The position numbers and the translations under genes were made by a program. A stretch of 64,000 nucleotides of DNA from Leptobrachium leishanense (Eukaryota > Chordata > Amphibia > Anura > Megophryidae): positions 162,831,049 through 162,895,048 of the forward strand of contig CM019067.1 of NCBI GenBank assembly GCA_009667805.1. The letters run 5' to 3'. The notes beneath the pieces were generated by a model. It made no database searches, was not told the origin of the DNA, and saw nothing but the letters and a program-made list of their open reading frames with translations. Shown here piece by piece: positions 22,040-34,592 of this stretch. Position 1 is the stretch's first letter; every line of letters begins with the position of its first letter.

Positions 22040-23929
22040 AGGTGCATTTTTTATGAAAGTTTTTAAAAAAAATTATATTATTGTTATTTTTTTTTAACCC
22101 AGTGAGGTTTATTTCCTACAACCTACCTGACACAATTTTAGACACTTGGTAAGGTAACCTCAAATGTTCACTTTTATTTATGAACTACACTGATGCACCT
22201 GTTCACAATAATTAAAAAATATTCAATTTGCAGTGAACTCCTGTTCAAACAACGGTGTTACTGTTGTTTGAATAAACTATGGCTTCACTTCAAACAATGG
22301 TACTATCATTGTTTGATGCTGTTCTCAACTCTTTTACACACTTACCATAAAATAAACTACTTATGTATTCTGATGCCTTGTCAAGTCACCTTTGCAAAAG
22401 TCAGCCATTAGGTGGTGAACTATAGATAGTAAACTGCTACTTCAAAAAACATCAATAAAACTTTCTGTTAGAAATATGGAGGAAAATGTGAAGCATGTGG
22501 ATGAGTGTAGGATTGCCTAAGGGTGATGTATGGGGAACTGTGTGTAGAATATGAAAGTGTGTGATTTGCTAAGGTTAATACTCAAGGATAATATCGGTAG
22601 ATACTCGAGTATACCGCTAGATTTTGGTGACAAAAAATTGACCTTAAAATTGGAGGGGTCGCGTTATATTCGAGACATCTGCATCGCGTGTAATAAAAAA
22701 TAAATACATAAATGTCTCGCTGAAGTGAACGCAGGCTCCCTGATGCTTGCAAACACTTCAGGAACTCCTGTATTCAGGAGAGATGGGATCCATCACGGCT
22801 AGAGGACATGCTCGGTTTAAGCCAATCTTTCACCTCACTAGCCTCCGCCTGCCATCTAATTGCCAGTAAAGAAGATGGGTGGTCGGTGGCTTCATACTTA
22901 GTTACAACTGCAATCATTCTAGCGCAGAGCACCCTGGCCTGAGGGGTAGCCTGACTGTGTTAAGAGAAACTGGAAGGATCTTAATTGTTTACCGGTACAG
23001 TAAAATTTTGCTCCTTGCGTTATAGTCGAGTCTTGAGCATTCTCTCATTTGCTGTCTGTTGTAGCTTTTCAAAGGAGTCAATAGAGATCAACACACGAAG
23101 CACGTGCGCACTTTTTCACGCGCGCAACGCATATTGCAACGGATGCCAAAATGGCATCAATGTGAAAAAGCTAGAGGGACGTAGAGAGACAACTGCATAC
23201 AGTTTTTTTTCTTTTTCTCAACATAAGTCAAAATTAACTGATACAATGTAACCACAATCTCATCAGTTAAAAAGTACGTCCGTTACTGTGCACAGTAGTG
23301 CGCTCGTCTGACCCCAGCCTTAAGGGCTTAGGCTGGGTTCACACATTTCATGTTTTTGTGTGTTATGTGATTGTTGAAAAGTTAAATAACTGAACACCTG
23401 TTTCTTGAAACTGCATTTTTTTTCTTACTACTGGTTGCAAACGAGAATAATGATTGAGCTTGGAATTATATGTTATTCTCAGGCTGCATACCCATTAGCA
23501 CTTCCTTCCTATACAAAGGATAGAAAGCATCAGTCAGCAGTGGGTAACTGCTACAGGACAGTAGAGACAAACAGCACGTTTGCAGCTGACCGGAATAGGA
23601 TGGGAACTGTTATGCAGTTATGTAGGGTACCTAGAATCTGGGAATGATATTGTGATAAGTTGAAAACGTCTTTATTCACATATCTTCACCTGTCCAAAGA
23701 AAGTGATGTGAAGGAGGGTCAGCAGAGCATAGACTCAGTAAATTAGAAATAACACAATAAGAACAACAAGATACTTTATATCATCCCCTATCAGCAGAAG
23801 CAAGTAGCAGTTGTTTGTTTCCAACACTTGAAAAAAAGAATCATCACCACCTGGATTTAAGAAAATAAGTGCGAGCCTTCCACTGATAATTACTCCTGTG
23901 ATTAATATGTTTTAACTGGCAAAAAATGA
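22040..23929. other. No gene; fragments of MITEs
   Basis: 22597-23036 has GGTAGATACTCGAGTATA at one side and GCGTTATAGTCGAGTC at the other, a decayed relative of the CTCG-TATA element at 61825-62611. About 23088-23319 resembles Harbinger MITE interiors and ends CGTCTGACCCCAGCC, with its left end lost. 23331 starts another Harbinger-like end, GGCTGGGTTCACAC, without a partner. The rest is unrecognised. Confidence 0.4.
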
Positions 23930-24318
23930 GGTCAGCTGACTATCTGAATATACTGCATGAGCAGGTTTTTCCATTATTTTTTACCTGTTGGTACAGGCAT
24001 ATTCCAAAATGATAATGCCAGGATCCATCGGGCTCAGTTTGTACAAGAATGGTTCGGGGAGCATGAGATAGAATGTTCACACGTGTGTTTGGCACTACAG
24101 AGTCGTGACTTTAATCCGATTGATTTGGGATGTGCTTTGAGAAGACTTTACAGAATCTCTGATGCTCCCATCATCAATACAGATCATGGCGACAAATTAA
24201 TGCAACTCTGGATGAAAATAAATGTTGTGACACTGCATAAACATATTAAAAGGATGCGACAATGAATGCTTGCTGTAATCAAAGCAAAAGGTATTACAAC
24301 AAAATATTACAATGCGTG
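23930..24318 (+). pseudogene. Tc1-type transposase C-terminal fragment
   Basis: Translation gives IFQNDNARIHRAQFVQEWF, the second catalytic Asp block of a Tc1 transposase, then RDFNPIDLG where the family has the catalytic Glu motif NPIENLW: the Glu is replaced by Asp and the context is damaged. It ends KLMQLWMKINVVTLHK and, after a stop, AVIKAKGITTKYY. N-terminal DNA-binding and first Asp regions are absent and no terminal repeats were found, so this is an old, truncated copy. Confidence 0.85.
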
Positions 24319-24554
24319 ACTTTTTTGGCTATGCCAGAGTATGTTCTGTACTAGGCAAACATGCAACATCCATAAGTCCCCGCTTTTCTGTTGTTGCTAT
24401 TGCTATATATGGGCTGACAAGGTATAAGAAGTCTTTACCCAGCTATGAGTGACATGAGCAATCACTCTATTACCCTATTGCTTATGCACAATTGCTGCTT
24501 TTGGCTGTAGAGGCACAATACATCTGCATCATTTGCGCAAAGCCTCTACATATC

Positions 24555-25020
24555 TTAAAGGGACACTCTAGGCAACATGACCACCTAAGCTATTTTAGGT
24601 GGTCATGATGCCCGGAGTATTCCCTTGCCTGTCCTTCCTGCCTCCGTTCAGCCGATCGTCAGGAAAGGCTGAAAACAGCTGAGAGAGGTGGAGGACTTTA
24701 CTCCGCCCTCCCAGCTGTCAGTCAGCAGAGCGGGAATCATATTTCCCGCTTCTGCCGACTTTTGCCGAGTAGGAGACATCATCCGCTTTCAGCGCAGAAG
24801 CTGGCGGCTCCCTCTGAGGGTTAGTGTTGCGCGCATCCACTTGCGCACAACACTAATCCTCAGAGGGAGCCGGGAGGAAGCCTGCCGATTGGCTGGCTTA
24901 TGTGAGAGGTGCGCATGCGCGCTTCTCACGTAAACCAGAAGCCAAGAAGCATGAAGAAAGACGGGAGCGGAAGAGGAGGGAGGTGAGTATAAAAATCTTA
25001 CCCATAAGTCTGTTTTATTC
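24555..25020. mobile_element. T2-like TTAAAG element, left end and body
   Basis: Begins TTAAAGGGACACTCTAGGCA, the end sequence typical of T2-type piggyBac MITEs of frogs. It is followed by a hairpin (GACCACCTAAGC/GCTATTTTAGGTGGTC) and a second palindrome around CTCCCTCTGAGGGTTAGTGTTG (24810-24870). The right TTAA end was not found. Confidence 0.5.
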
Positions 25021-27421
25021 AAGATGTGAAAAACAAGTACTAAAACTATGATAGTGAGTCTAAGAGCTCTGCAGCTATAATAGGCAGGGGGGGGGAACAA
25101 TCCTCCTAAAATCGACAAATATGTATAAGCAATAACAGAGGAAAATCAAAACCGCAACATTGAATACATTTGTACAGTGTCCATAAAATATACAACAGTG
25201 AGGCACATATGCAGTCCAATGCGAGTGACATAACTAGTGCAACACTTACACAATCAGTGACATCAAATAGGTAAATCTATAATCACAACAGAGAATATAA
25301 AGTGTATATGCTTATACTCCAATGAGTTTTGGTCCTGGGTATCTAAAATGAAACAAAAAATATAACAAATAATAGTTCAATATAGTCCATAGAGCAGAAG
25401 GTAACACAAATAGGTGTTCACATTTCTCACTCAGGTAGTTCACAGTCTATGGTAACGGACTTTGTACAATCAGTGGCATTCTAACTTGTGGGTGGCACAG
25501 CCCAGTCTGTTGCTTGATCTTCAGAGGTCCTCAACAGAGGTAGACACTTCAAAGGATCCTCCTCCGACCCGCTTCCTCAAGTTCACTTGTCTTCATGGAG
25601 TCCTATGGACTCTAAGGTACGATCCCAGTGACGGTTTGCAGTGGCCCTGCTGGTATCAATTAACAGATCCTTACTATTACAATTCGTGATGCTAACATAG
25701 CGGCCCACTTAAATCCAGTAATAGGGAGCTACTAAGGGTTAAAGACTTCATACTTTTGTGACTTCCTACTATTGGTTGAACCAGAACAAGGGCCCATATT
25801 GTTTGAATAAAACTGAAGCGTTTCTCCTGTATGCTTTTAATTCCCCAAATTATCAGGGTTCTAGGTCATGGGGATCTATTAATTGTATTCAGTTTTCTGA
25901 ATGCGAAATAAATAGAAAGACATTAATATCAATTTCTAAAAAAAATTATTGTTTATATTGGCAATAGCTTTTCATTAACTAATTAAGTACTTCACATGTC
26001 AGAATCCATTTTCCTAATTTTTCATGGATTTATAATGCATGCAACTTTAATTAGATTAATAGTGATAAAAGTTAATGTGTATATTGGGTATTGGTTAACA
26101 AATAAACCATACGTGCTTTATCACTTTTTGTCGTTTAAACCACTATTAAGGTTCAGTTCAATTACCTCATTATAGGGATTGATCACTCCATGGATATTAG
26201 AATAGTCTCTAGGACACAGTAATTAAACTCAATAGATTATATCTTTTGTAGACAATTCTTGATGTCAAGAAAATAAAATGGTGCCTTATATACTTATGGA
26301 AAATCACAAAAAAAACATACAGGTCCATGCAATATGGTAAGGTTCCTCTGCTACTATGTCTTCCAGATTGCGCTGATATCCCTTCACGTTATGTGCATAA
26401 ATGATAACCCATCCTGATACAATTCACCGAACATTTTACACTGTAACACAGCTGATGTTTTCACTCGCAGTTTATCATTGTATTACAGTTTATTAGGATC
26501 ATTATCTTCCAGAAGGTCTACATACAAGCTTTGATTTAAGAACAGAGGAAATGTTCAATTAATTGAGCTTGAAGAGTCAAATATATATACACTGTGATTA
26601 GTGGGTTAATAAGACAAACACAATGCCTCTACACAATTCCTGTAAATTAGAGATTTACTGGATATTAACTCTTTACCAGTGTAGTTTCAGACTTGTAAAA
26701 TATGGCTATTATTTACGTTTCCTTTTTCCCCACTGGTTAATTATTGGTCATACTTTTATACATGGTCATAGAATAAAGAAACCTATAATGAATTACAATG
26801 ATTAGTATAAAGTCCACGAGAAAAAAACAATAAACAAACAAGAAAAGTATAACCCTCACATTCCATTCAAACATATTATTGTCCATTTAAGATATAACAC
26901 AGCAATGACAGGAGATGAGTGTGGTCATGTCTGTTCCCAGTTTTATTTCTTTTTTTTCACCTTTGCATGTTTCACAATTCACTATAAATCAATTGAAGAT
27001 GTTTTCAAGTGTTCTTTAGTCAAATTATCAATTCTATGCAAGAGAAAAATTTTAACCAATTACTGTGTCTGTTCTAATCCTTGTAATTCAGACAAAATTC
27101 CACTTAGTATATACAATAAATAATGTATTAAAAATGTGGTTATCGGTGTAATGCTCCAGAAATTTATGCTGGCAGGTTTTAGCATTATGTAAAATTAAAC
27201 TTGTTAAATATTCTCGCTCACTTGCAATACAATTCTACACTGTATAGATACTAGTTTTTACATTGTTCATGAAATATTGTCATTCCATACAAAGCCCTAC
27301 TGATCTTTGCAATATATATTTAGACCTCCATTTGGATACACTCAAGGACTTCTTTTAGAAATTCAAATATGTATTACATATACTGTACATTAAAAACACA
27401 ACATTTACTCTCCTCAGAGCA
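25021..27421. other. No recognisable gene or repeat
   Basis: About 2.4 kb of AT-rich DNA. No domain-bearing ORF, element ends or tandem arrays were recognised. It may be unique intergenic or intronic sequence. Confidence 0.5.
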
Positions 27422-28576
27422 TTAACCCCATAGTGACCAGGCAGTTTTATCATTGTCTGTCCGAAAGTAGCCACTGCTGTTTTAACATTTCTGTACTGTT
27501 TGTGTTTAGGTCTAGTTTTCCTCTTACTCGTTTGTGGAACCCACACATATTATATACCGATTTTCTCGCCATTAAATTGACTTTCTAAAGATATCATTAT
27601 TTCCATCATATCGTATAATTTACTATAAAAGAAAAATATGAAATATGATGAAACAATTGGGAAAAAACACACTTTTTCGAACTTTAACCCCCAAAAATCT
27701 ACCCCAAAGTACCCAGCTAAATAGTTTTAAAATTTTGCCCTGAAATAAGAAATACCCAATTTTTACATATTTTTGCTTCTTAACCTCTTCCCTGCTTAGT
27801 CATTTCACCTCTGTGTGCTGAGCTTCTTTTGACCGTTGTATGCTCATCATGTTTAAACGTGATTTCAAGTCCTATTTTATTATACCCCCCGACATTTTTT
27901 TTTTTTAAAAAAGCACACTTTTTAATATTTTTTTATTTTTACATCAAACCTAGTGATGTTTGATATCATTGGAAAGGCCATAGTCAGGACCTTCCAATGA
28001 TACCAAACATGACCCTCTAGCTGCGGATCAGGAGATAATCATTGGAGCTCCACTTGGCAGCTAGTGGGTTAACTGGCCAACTGACTTCATCGCACTTATG
28101 GTGAAGACGTCATTGGATGAGGGGGGTGACCTGGAGGCCTGGCTTACATCCAAGATGTCAGCCACTTTTGCTTGCGATTCACACCTATGCAGTTAAAGAG
28201 AGGAACCGCTGAAAAAGGCAGACTCTTCCCTCTCCAGCGGTATTGTTCTTTTTTCTCTAGCTCTAGCCATTGTGGAGGGAGAGTGGTCCAAATTACACCC
28301 TACCCTTTCAGGGTCCCCCTGCAGGCACCAGGGGGTGCCTGAAAATGATGTCATCGCATGATGACATCATCACGACGGCTGGGGCCCATAAAAACATCGG
28401 GCAGGCTTCAATGAAACCATTTCAGCGTGGGACCCTGGCCAGAGAGGTGAGTATAGGGAGTGTGGGGGGTTAAAGGACCATGACATACATAGTACGTCCT
28501 TGGTCCATAAGGGGAATTTTCCCCAGGACGTACTATGTACATCAGTGGTGTACATCAGTGGTCCTTAAGGGGTTAA
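27422..28576. mobile_element. TTAA element (TTAACCCC-TAGTGACC ends)
   Basis: Left end TTAACCCCATAGTGACCAGG, right end GGTCCTTAAGGGGTTAA. Body order matches 32237-33432 in inverse orientation: a 5' cap with ATATTATATACC and AAAGTCAATTT-type words, a TTAACCTCTTCCCTGC junction at 27780, the hairpin GATATCATTGGAAAGGCC (near 27960-28010), AGGAGATAATCATTGG, and the palindromes ATGATGTCATCGCATGATGACATCAT and ACGTACTATGTA (28485-28540). No coding region. Confidence 0.75.
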
Positions 28577-29001
28577 ACATTGGGGTTTTTTAATACATAT
28601 TTTTTGCGAGGGGGGGTTGAGACTGAGTACTTTTCCTCCATGATCTATTATGATATTAAGTTGCCTGGTATATATTGTTAATTTATCTGCATTGCATCAC
28701 TGTAATTCTCAAATATACAGTACACTATTGCTATGTATGCATACCTAACAACCTATCTATCGATAACCAAAACGAGTAGTGCAGAGATCAGGACATCTGG
28801 TTCCAGTAAGTGGGCTGACAGAAAAGGTTCAATAATGAGTAATCAATTAGAGGTCAAGTCCAGCTGCATAATAATAATAACTGTAATAAATATTATAAAT
28901 TAGAGTCCATGGTACTATATTAGAGTAAAATTGGAGAAGGCATGTATGAATATAATAGTCTCAAGAGATCTGATCCTCCCAATTGCAAGTATGAGTATTC
29001 T
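28577..29001. other. No recognisable feature
   Basis: Spacer between two TTAA elements. AT-rich, without coding or repeat signature that I recognise. Confidence 0.5.
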
Positions 29002-29629
29002 TTAACCTCCCTGCCGGTATTCCTGAGTGTGACTCGGGGTTAAATTTCGCTACCGCGAACGGTAACCCCGAGCCACACTCGGGCTGGATGCATACTCACC
29101 ACCTCCTGGCTCCCTCGCTGTCCCCGGGAGTGTGATCGCGGCGAGCTGCTTCCTGGAAGGCTCCCTGCGAGTCACACGATGCAGGGGGCGGGACTAGCAA
29201 CAAACTTAGAAAAATTGGATTCTACAGTGTAAAATGATAAGTGCAATGTTTATGAACGGCCACTAGGTGGCAGTACAGGATAAGAAATAGACCATACATC
29301 CTCTCACCCTTGTTTCAAGACAGATTTCAGTGTTTTTGTTGTATTTTAGTGAATATCATTTATTTGCATTATTTTGGATAATTATTTTTGGGATAATAAA
29401 TTATTATGTCGTGTTTCAAACTTTATCGGACTCAGTGTATTTACTAATTTTTATATATTTATTTATTTATTTATAAAGGATTTTACCAGTACTTGATTTC
29501 ACGGATTTCAGTGCGTGATTCCTAATTATTACAGGCTAACTATGTACAAAAACACCTTTCCTTTAAAAAAGAAATTGAGACGCTTTTAGACATGAAATTT
29601 TGAAAAAATTAGACCGCCAGGGAGGTTAA
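29002..29629. mobile_element. TTAA MITE with CCTCCCTGGCGGT-type ends
   Basis: TTAACCTCCCTGCCGGT on the left and ACCGCCAGGGAGGTTAA on the right are clear inverted ends inside TTAA. Sub-terminal GTGTGACTCGGGGTTA and ACCCCGAGCCACACTCGGG form a hairpin. A LINE 3'-tail piece, (ATTT)n then AAAGGATTTTACCAG, sits at 29455-29495. Non-autonomous; piggyBac-like by target. Confidence 0.85.
29257..29275 (+). promoter_or_regulatory. CTCF-like binding motif in the MITE
   Basis: Reads CGGCCACTAGGTGGCAGTA. The core CCACTAGGTGGCAG agrees closely with the known vertebrate CTCF consensus. Occupancy cannot be told from sequence. Confidence 0.4.
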
Positions 29630-29678
29630 ACCACTTTTTTTGCGAGTAACCTTTTTAAAGGAATTGTGGGAATGTATT

Positions 29679-30809
29679 TTAACCCTTTCGCTGCTAAGCC
29701 TTTTCACACCTCTGTGCTGAGCTCATTTTTACTGATTTCGCTCATCATGTTTAAACGCGTTTTTAATCCTTATTTTAATATATGACCCAGACATATTATA
29801 TATCGTTCTTTCCGTCAGACTGTGCAGATTCATAATATGTCATTATTATATGTATACGTTATGTCATGTCTGTATATTATAACAAAAAATGCAATAAAAT
29901 TTGAATTTTCAATAATTTACATTGTGTAAAGTGTTTTTTTTCAAATTTTAACATGCGAGCATTTGCGGTTATATTTTCTATGGGGTGCGCTTGTTAAAAA
30001 AATTAGAAATGAGGAATCGTTACTTTTTTTGGGGAAAATTATGTGTTTTTTAGCAAACGCCCCCATAGAAAAAATAGTTAGTGCAGCATCATTGTTCACA
30101 TTATAATTGAAATGGGAACAATATTGTTGCACTAATAAAATGAAAAAAACAAAAAAAACATTCTCTTAATTTTTTAATTTTTTTTTTTTACATTTTATAT
30201 GGTCATGTTTGGTATCATTGGAAAGGCCACGCACTGGCCGTTCCAATGATAGCAAACATTAACCCCTAGCTGTCACAGATCAGGAGATAGGGGGTTCATT
30301 GGAACCCCCTATCTCCACTATAGGTGGCAGCAAGGGGTTAATTTCAAAACTGGCACCATCGCGCCAAATGACGCCAGTCATTAGGGGGATATCCCGGAAG
30401 CGTGGCCAACATCCAAGATGTCGGCCAGCTCCGGGAGGGGACCGCGATACTGCGCATGTTAGCGCCATATCGCAATCCAGCCCCCTAGGGGTTAAAGACA
30501 GCTGCCGCTTAGAAGGGCAGGCTGTGCCCTTCCAGGAAGTGCCTGCCTTTAATCGCTGGCCCGCGGGGAAGGGGAGGGGGAAAGGTCCGAAGGACCTCCC
30601 CCTCCCTTTCAGACACCTTCCCTGCAATGGTGGGGGGGTGCCTGAAATAGACGTCATCGCGCATGCGCGATGATGCCTATCGTGCCCGCCGGGGTCCCGG
30701 AGGCTGGGCTGACATCGATGATGTCAGCCCGCACCGGGGGGCGCGCGATCGGCCGGAATACCAACTGTTCGCGGCTGCAAAAGGAGGACGCGCTCAGCTC
30801 AGGGGTTAA
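29679..30809. mobile_element. 1.1-kb hairpin-rich TTAA element, uninterrupted copy
   Basis: Left TTAACCCTTTCGCTGCTAAG, right CTCAGGGGTTAA. This is the best intact guide to the family that includes 606-4287 and 39718-47729. From 30200 to 30800 it is a series of short inverted repeats: GGTATCATTGGAAAGGCCA/TGGCCGTTCCAATGATA, GGAGATAGGGGGTTC/GAACCCCCTATCTCC, CATCTTGGATGT-type and GAAGGTCC/GGACCTCC-type arms. The two overlapping 124-125 aa ORFs on opposite strands arise from these palindromes, not from a gene. Confidence 0.8.
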
Positions 30810-31397
30810 AGAAACCCTCTACTGGAAAGTAGAGTGTCCCTTTATTGACCTTGAATAATTGGGCAGAGGTTGCTGAGAGGCCTCTGCCCAAATATTTTTT
30901 TTAAAAATTTTGCCCCATTTTACTCACCTTTTGTCCCTCGTCGCGTACAGCTCTTACTCTTCGACTCAGGGACTCCCGAACCTGAAAGTCTCTGAGGCTT
31001 TTCTGTGTAATTTGTGCTCCGTGAGCTACTTCCGTAGCGTAGGAAACTTAAATTACGGAACGCAACAGGACTTGCGAACTTTACGTACGCAAGTGCCGTA
31101 GCACCTGCACAGAATGATGGATCCATTGCAGCCTCCCTGATACTGATAGCTAGCGCAATTGGTCTCAGAGACAGTGACATTGACACGCTCGCTGTCTGAC
31201 AATGTCACTAGTGACCGAGTAGTAACAGACAGCAGGGAAATTCTAATTCCCAGGATGCAGGAGACGCTGGGTGCAAACTCCTCCACTTCACCCAGCATTT
31301 TATGAAAAATAGGGGGCTGTTGGGGAGGGGGGCACTACTCACATTCTGACCATTTGAAAATTATAAAGTGGTCAGGATGTGTACAGTGTTTCTTTAA
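30806..31397. mobile_element. T2-like TTAAAG element
   Basis: Left end TTAAAGAAACCCTCTACTGG, right end GTACAGTGTTTCTTTAA, with TTAA on both sides. The left TTAA is the same four bases that end the preceding element. The interior holds palindromes such as GGCAGAGGTTGC/GCCTCTGCCC. Non-autonomous. Confidence 0.75.
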
Positions 31398-31779
31398 ATT
31401 ATTGCCTGCATTGAGAGAATTTGTAGTTTCTTTGTTTGTTTGAAAGCCATACTGCTCATAATCTACTTGTGTTCTGTTGATTACATTACACTAATGCACT
31501 AATAAGTTTGCAATATATGTGTAAGATTTTATTGTTTCTGCACTACCTTTTAATATTTTTATTTGATCTTCTATTGACCTGTCCTTCTACATGTTTTTTT
31601 TTTAAATTCTATATATACCTGCTAAGCACAGTACAGGAATAAGTGAGTAGTTGCTGACTGCAGAGTAAGGATTTCATTCTAATCATAGTCTTATAAAGGA
31701 GAGCAGATAATTGCAATTACAATTATAATGATAACACTTATATTTAGTCAACATCTTAGAGCTACAGGACATTCAATGT
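31398..31779. other. No recognisable feature
   Basis: AT-rich spacer between the T2-like element and the LINE remnant. Confidence 0.45.
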
Positions 31780-31988
31780 GTGCCATTGTGTTATAGTCCT
31801 GAGGGACATCACTTACCACTGTTGTCTATCTTGAAAATTTTACCATTTATGTGTGGTGTCACTCTCTGTACTCTATCTTTCAGCCAGTGTTCTATCCAAG
31901 AACAAGAATTTGCATTTAGACCACTTTTTATTAATTTGAATAGTAATCTCTTGTGTGAAACTGTGTTAAAAACTTTGGCAAAATCCAA

Positions 31989-34046
31989 CAGGGTTATTCA
32001 AAGAGATCTGAATGGCTGGAGAAAGGTAACCGAACGCTGAAAATCAGCGTTCAGTTACCTTTCTTGGCCATTCGGCTATCCAGAGAGCAGGCAATTCGCC
32101 AAATCCTGGCGAATTGCCTGCACATTCGGTGCCTGTTCGAGGGCAGTGAAATCCCCATAAAAAAGCAATGCTTCGGCTATTCAGAGAACACAAACCAGCA
32201 GTGAAAGGTTCCTGAAATGCCCTGCCATTCGGTGGTTTAACCCCTTAATGACCCCTGACGTACCCTGTACGTCCTGTCCTCGGGTCTCCCTTAGACCCGC
32301 GGACGTACAGGGTACGTCAGCGGCGCCAAATCCCCCTCCCGCCCGATACTCACCTCCCTCGTCGGATCCCACGGCGATCTGGCAGGGAGGAAGCCTGCCC
32401 ATGTGATTTACATGGGCAGGCGAGGCTGATGACGTCGCCACGCTGCGTGGTGACGTCATCAGAAGGTGCCCCCATGTGTTTCAATGGAGGGGAGGGGGGG
32501 CTCCTTCGGAGCCCTCTATCTCCCCAACCATTGAAGCTAGGGAGATGCCGTTTGCACCGCTGGAGAGGGGAGAGCCTCCCCTTTCCAGCGGTGTATGGCA
32601 TTAACAGTTTCGCCGCCGGATCACGTTGCGGCGCCAATTGGCGCCAAAACGCGATTCAAACCTGGAGGGGGGCTGACATCTTGGATGTCAGCCAAGCCTC
32701 CAGGTCCCCCCCACCCACTGACAACCTCACCATATGTGTGAGGATGTCAGTGGGCCAGTTAACCCTCTAGCTGCCATGTAGAGATAAGGGGATCCTAAGG
32801 ATCCCTTTATCTCCCGATCCATGGCAGCTGGATGGTCATATTTGCCATCATTTGAAAGGCCTGATTATGGCCTTTCAAATGATACAAAACATGACCAGGT
32901 TTGGTTTTAAAAATTTTTTTTTAAAAAAATTAAATAAAAAAAAAATAATAAAAAAATTAAATAAAATAAAAAAATTTTTTTTTTTAAAAGTTTTTTTTGT
33001 CTGGGGGGAGTTTAATTAAATAGGACCTAGGCTGTCATCTAAAAATAATTAGCACAAAATGGTCAGAATGAGCGCAGCGCACATAGGTGAACTGTCTCAG
33101 CAGTGAAGGGGTTAAAAAGCAAACGCATGTTAAAATTGGGTATTTCTAGTCTCGGGACAAAATTTTGAACCTATTTAGCCGGGGTCTTTTTGGGTGGTTG
33201 TAGATTTTGGGGATTAAATTACGAAAAAGTGTGTTTTTACCATTTTTTTCCTCATATTGGTATTTCTAGAAAGTCCATTTAATGGCAGGAAAAAGGGTGT
33301 ATAATATGTGTGGGTCGAATAAACGAGTAAGAGGAAAAATTGTCCTAAACACTAACAGCGCAGAAACGTAAAAACAGCAGCGGTCACTAAAAGACGGATT
33401 TGTGTAAAACCGCTCGGTCACTAAGGGGTTAATTCGGCAGGTTTATTCAGGCGAATCCCATAGGCTTCAATGTTAAAAATATTCCCGTTTTTTTCAATAT
33501 CTAATAAACAGTTGATTATAATATTCTGCAGTAAAGAGTATCTTTATTTATAGATTTTTTAGGATATTTTAAGTATTTTTCAGGATTTTTTTTAACTTTA
33601 CTTATTTTTTTCTGTAACAGCCCTTTTTATTATCATTCATTGGACCTAATATGTAAATTTCAGACATTTTCGCTCAGTAGTTTGTCTGCAAACAAAGTTT
33701 CACTTTTCAAACATTCAAGCAAACTGTTTTTCTAATTTATTCACTGCCTTCGTCTGCGGTGTTGGCTTTTTCCGGTGGCCGCTCTGCGTGTGATCGGCTC
33801 CTTCTCTGGTTTTTCCGGCGTTTTCGGCAGGTTAACCCAGATGTTTTTGCGGGTTTCGGTGTGTGTTCACCCTCGTTTTGCGGGGATTTTTCGGTGGGTT
33901 TGCGGCGACCTTTCCCTGCAATTCTGGGACCCTGTGGTGCTTGCTGAATACCACGCAGGGTCACCGAAATGGGATCGCCAAATCGGGCCGAATTGAACGA
34001 AAAGTCAAACGTGCGGTGGCTTTTCAATTCTCTTTGAATAACCCTG
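31989..34046. mobile_element. CAGGGTTATTCA-family element, complete copy
   Basis: Ends CAGGGTTATTCAAAGAG and CTCTTTGAATAACCCTG are a near-perfect inverted repeat, flanked by CAA at 31986-31988 and 34047-34049. Removing it restores the LINE reading YLDFAK. The resident sequence is about 860 bp; 32237-33432 is a nested TTAA element. It carries the shared core module near 33455-33590. No transposase. A 3-bp duplication would fit PIF/Harbinger or CACTA-like enzymes, but I cannot assign it. Confidence 0.82.
32237..33432. mobile_element. TTAA element nested in the CAGGGTTATTCA element
   Basis: TTAA at 32237-32240 and 33429-33432 with inverted ends TTAACCCCTTAATGACC and GGTCACTAAGGGGTTAA. The interior is a chain of hairpins: ACGTACCCTGTACGT (32268-32310), the CCATGTGATTTACATGG area, GATGACGTCGCCACGCTGCGTGGTGACGTCATC (32429-32461 region), GGGCTCCTTCGGAGCCC, TTTGAAAGGCCTGATTATGGCCTTTCAAA. 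Same family as 27422-28576. Confidence 0.85.
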
Positions 34047-34200
34047 CAAGTAAATCACATCTACTGGAACACCTGATCTATATTGATCTATATTTTTATT
34101 TACTTCTTTGTAGAATGCAATTAGGTTAGTCTGTCATGATCTGTGTTTCAGAAATCCATGCGGATTCCTGCTTATGACATTATGACTCAATCTAGTTTAT

Positions 34201-34592
34201 TAAAATGTATACATTATAAGAGTCTAAGGAAGCATTCTCAGTCCCTGCTCATGACAAGCTAAACATGTACTAAATAATTACAACACATGAGTAATAATTA
34301 ATCATAGTACTACTAGTGTTATTACTAGTAATGTTTTATCACCATTTTTTTAATGTTATAGCTTCTAAATTGTGCGCTGTGCACTCTATTCACTGTGCAT
34401 TGAACATCTGTGTCTGAATTTCTTGATCACTGGGAAATAAGATTGAGAATTAATCCTTTTGTATAAATAAGTATAAGGGCTTGATTGTAAGTGTGGTGTA
34501 AACTTAACCAGAGCTCTGGTACACTTAACAACTCCATAACTGGAGTCTAGTACAACACTCATTGCATTGTGTCAGCTGGTAAAAATAATTAA
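34201..34592. other. No recognisable feature
   Basis: AT-rich spacer, no coding or repeat signature recognised. Confidence 0.45.

Larger units (their letters stand above)
31790..34200 (-). pseudogene. LINE reverse transcriptase remnant, split by a 2-kb element
   Basis: Minus-strand translation of 34200-34047, continued at 31988, gives TNLIAFYKEVNK-like wording, then VDVIYLDFAKVFNTVSHKRL across the insertion point, then WIEHWLKDRVQRVT and a decayed SGK-CPSGL where the family has SGVPQGS. These are the conserved RT blocks of CR1/L2-type LINEs; the first catalytic Asp is in YLDFAK. Stops and frameshifts abound. The 31989-34046 element lies exactly within this motif and duplicates CAA. Confidence 0.75.

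Noticed and set aside
30280..30673. Two mirror ORFs of 124-125 aa
   Set aside because: Opposite-strand readings of GC-rich palindromes in a TTAA element.
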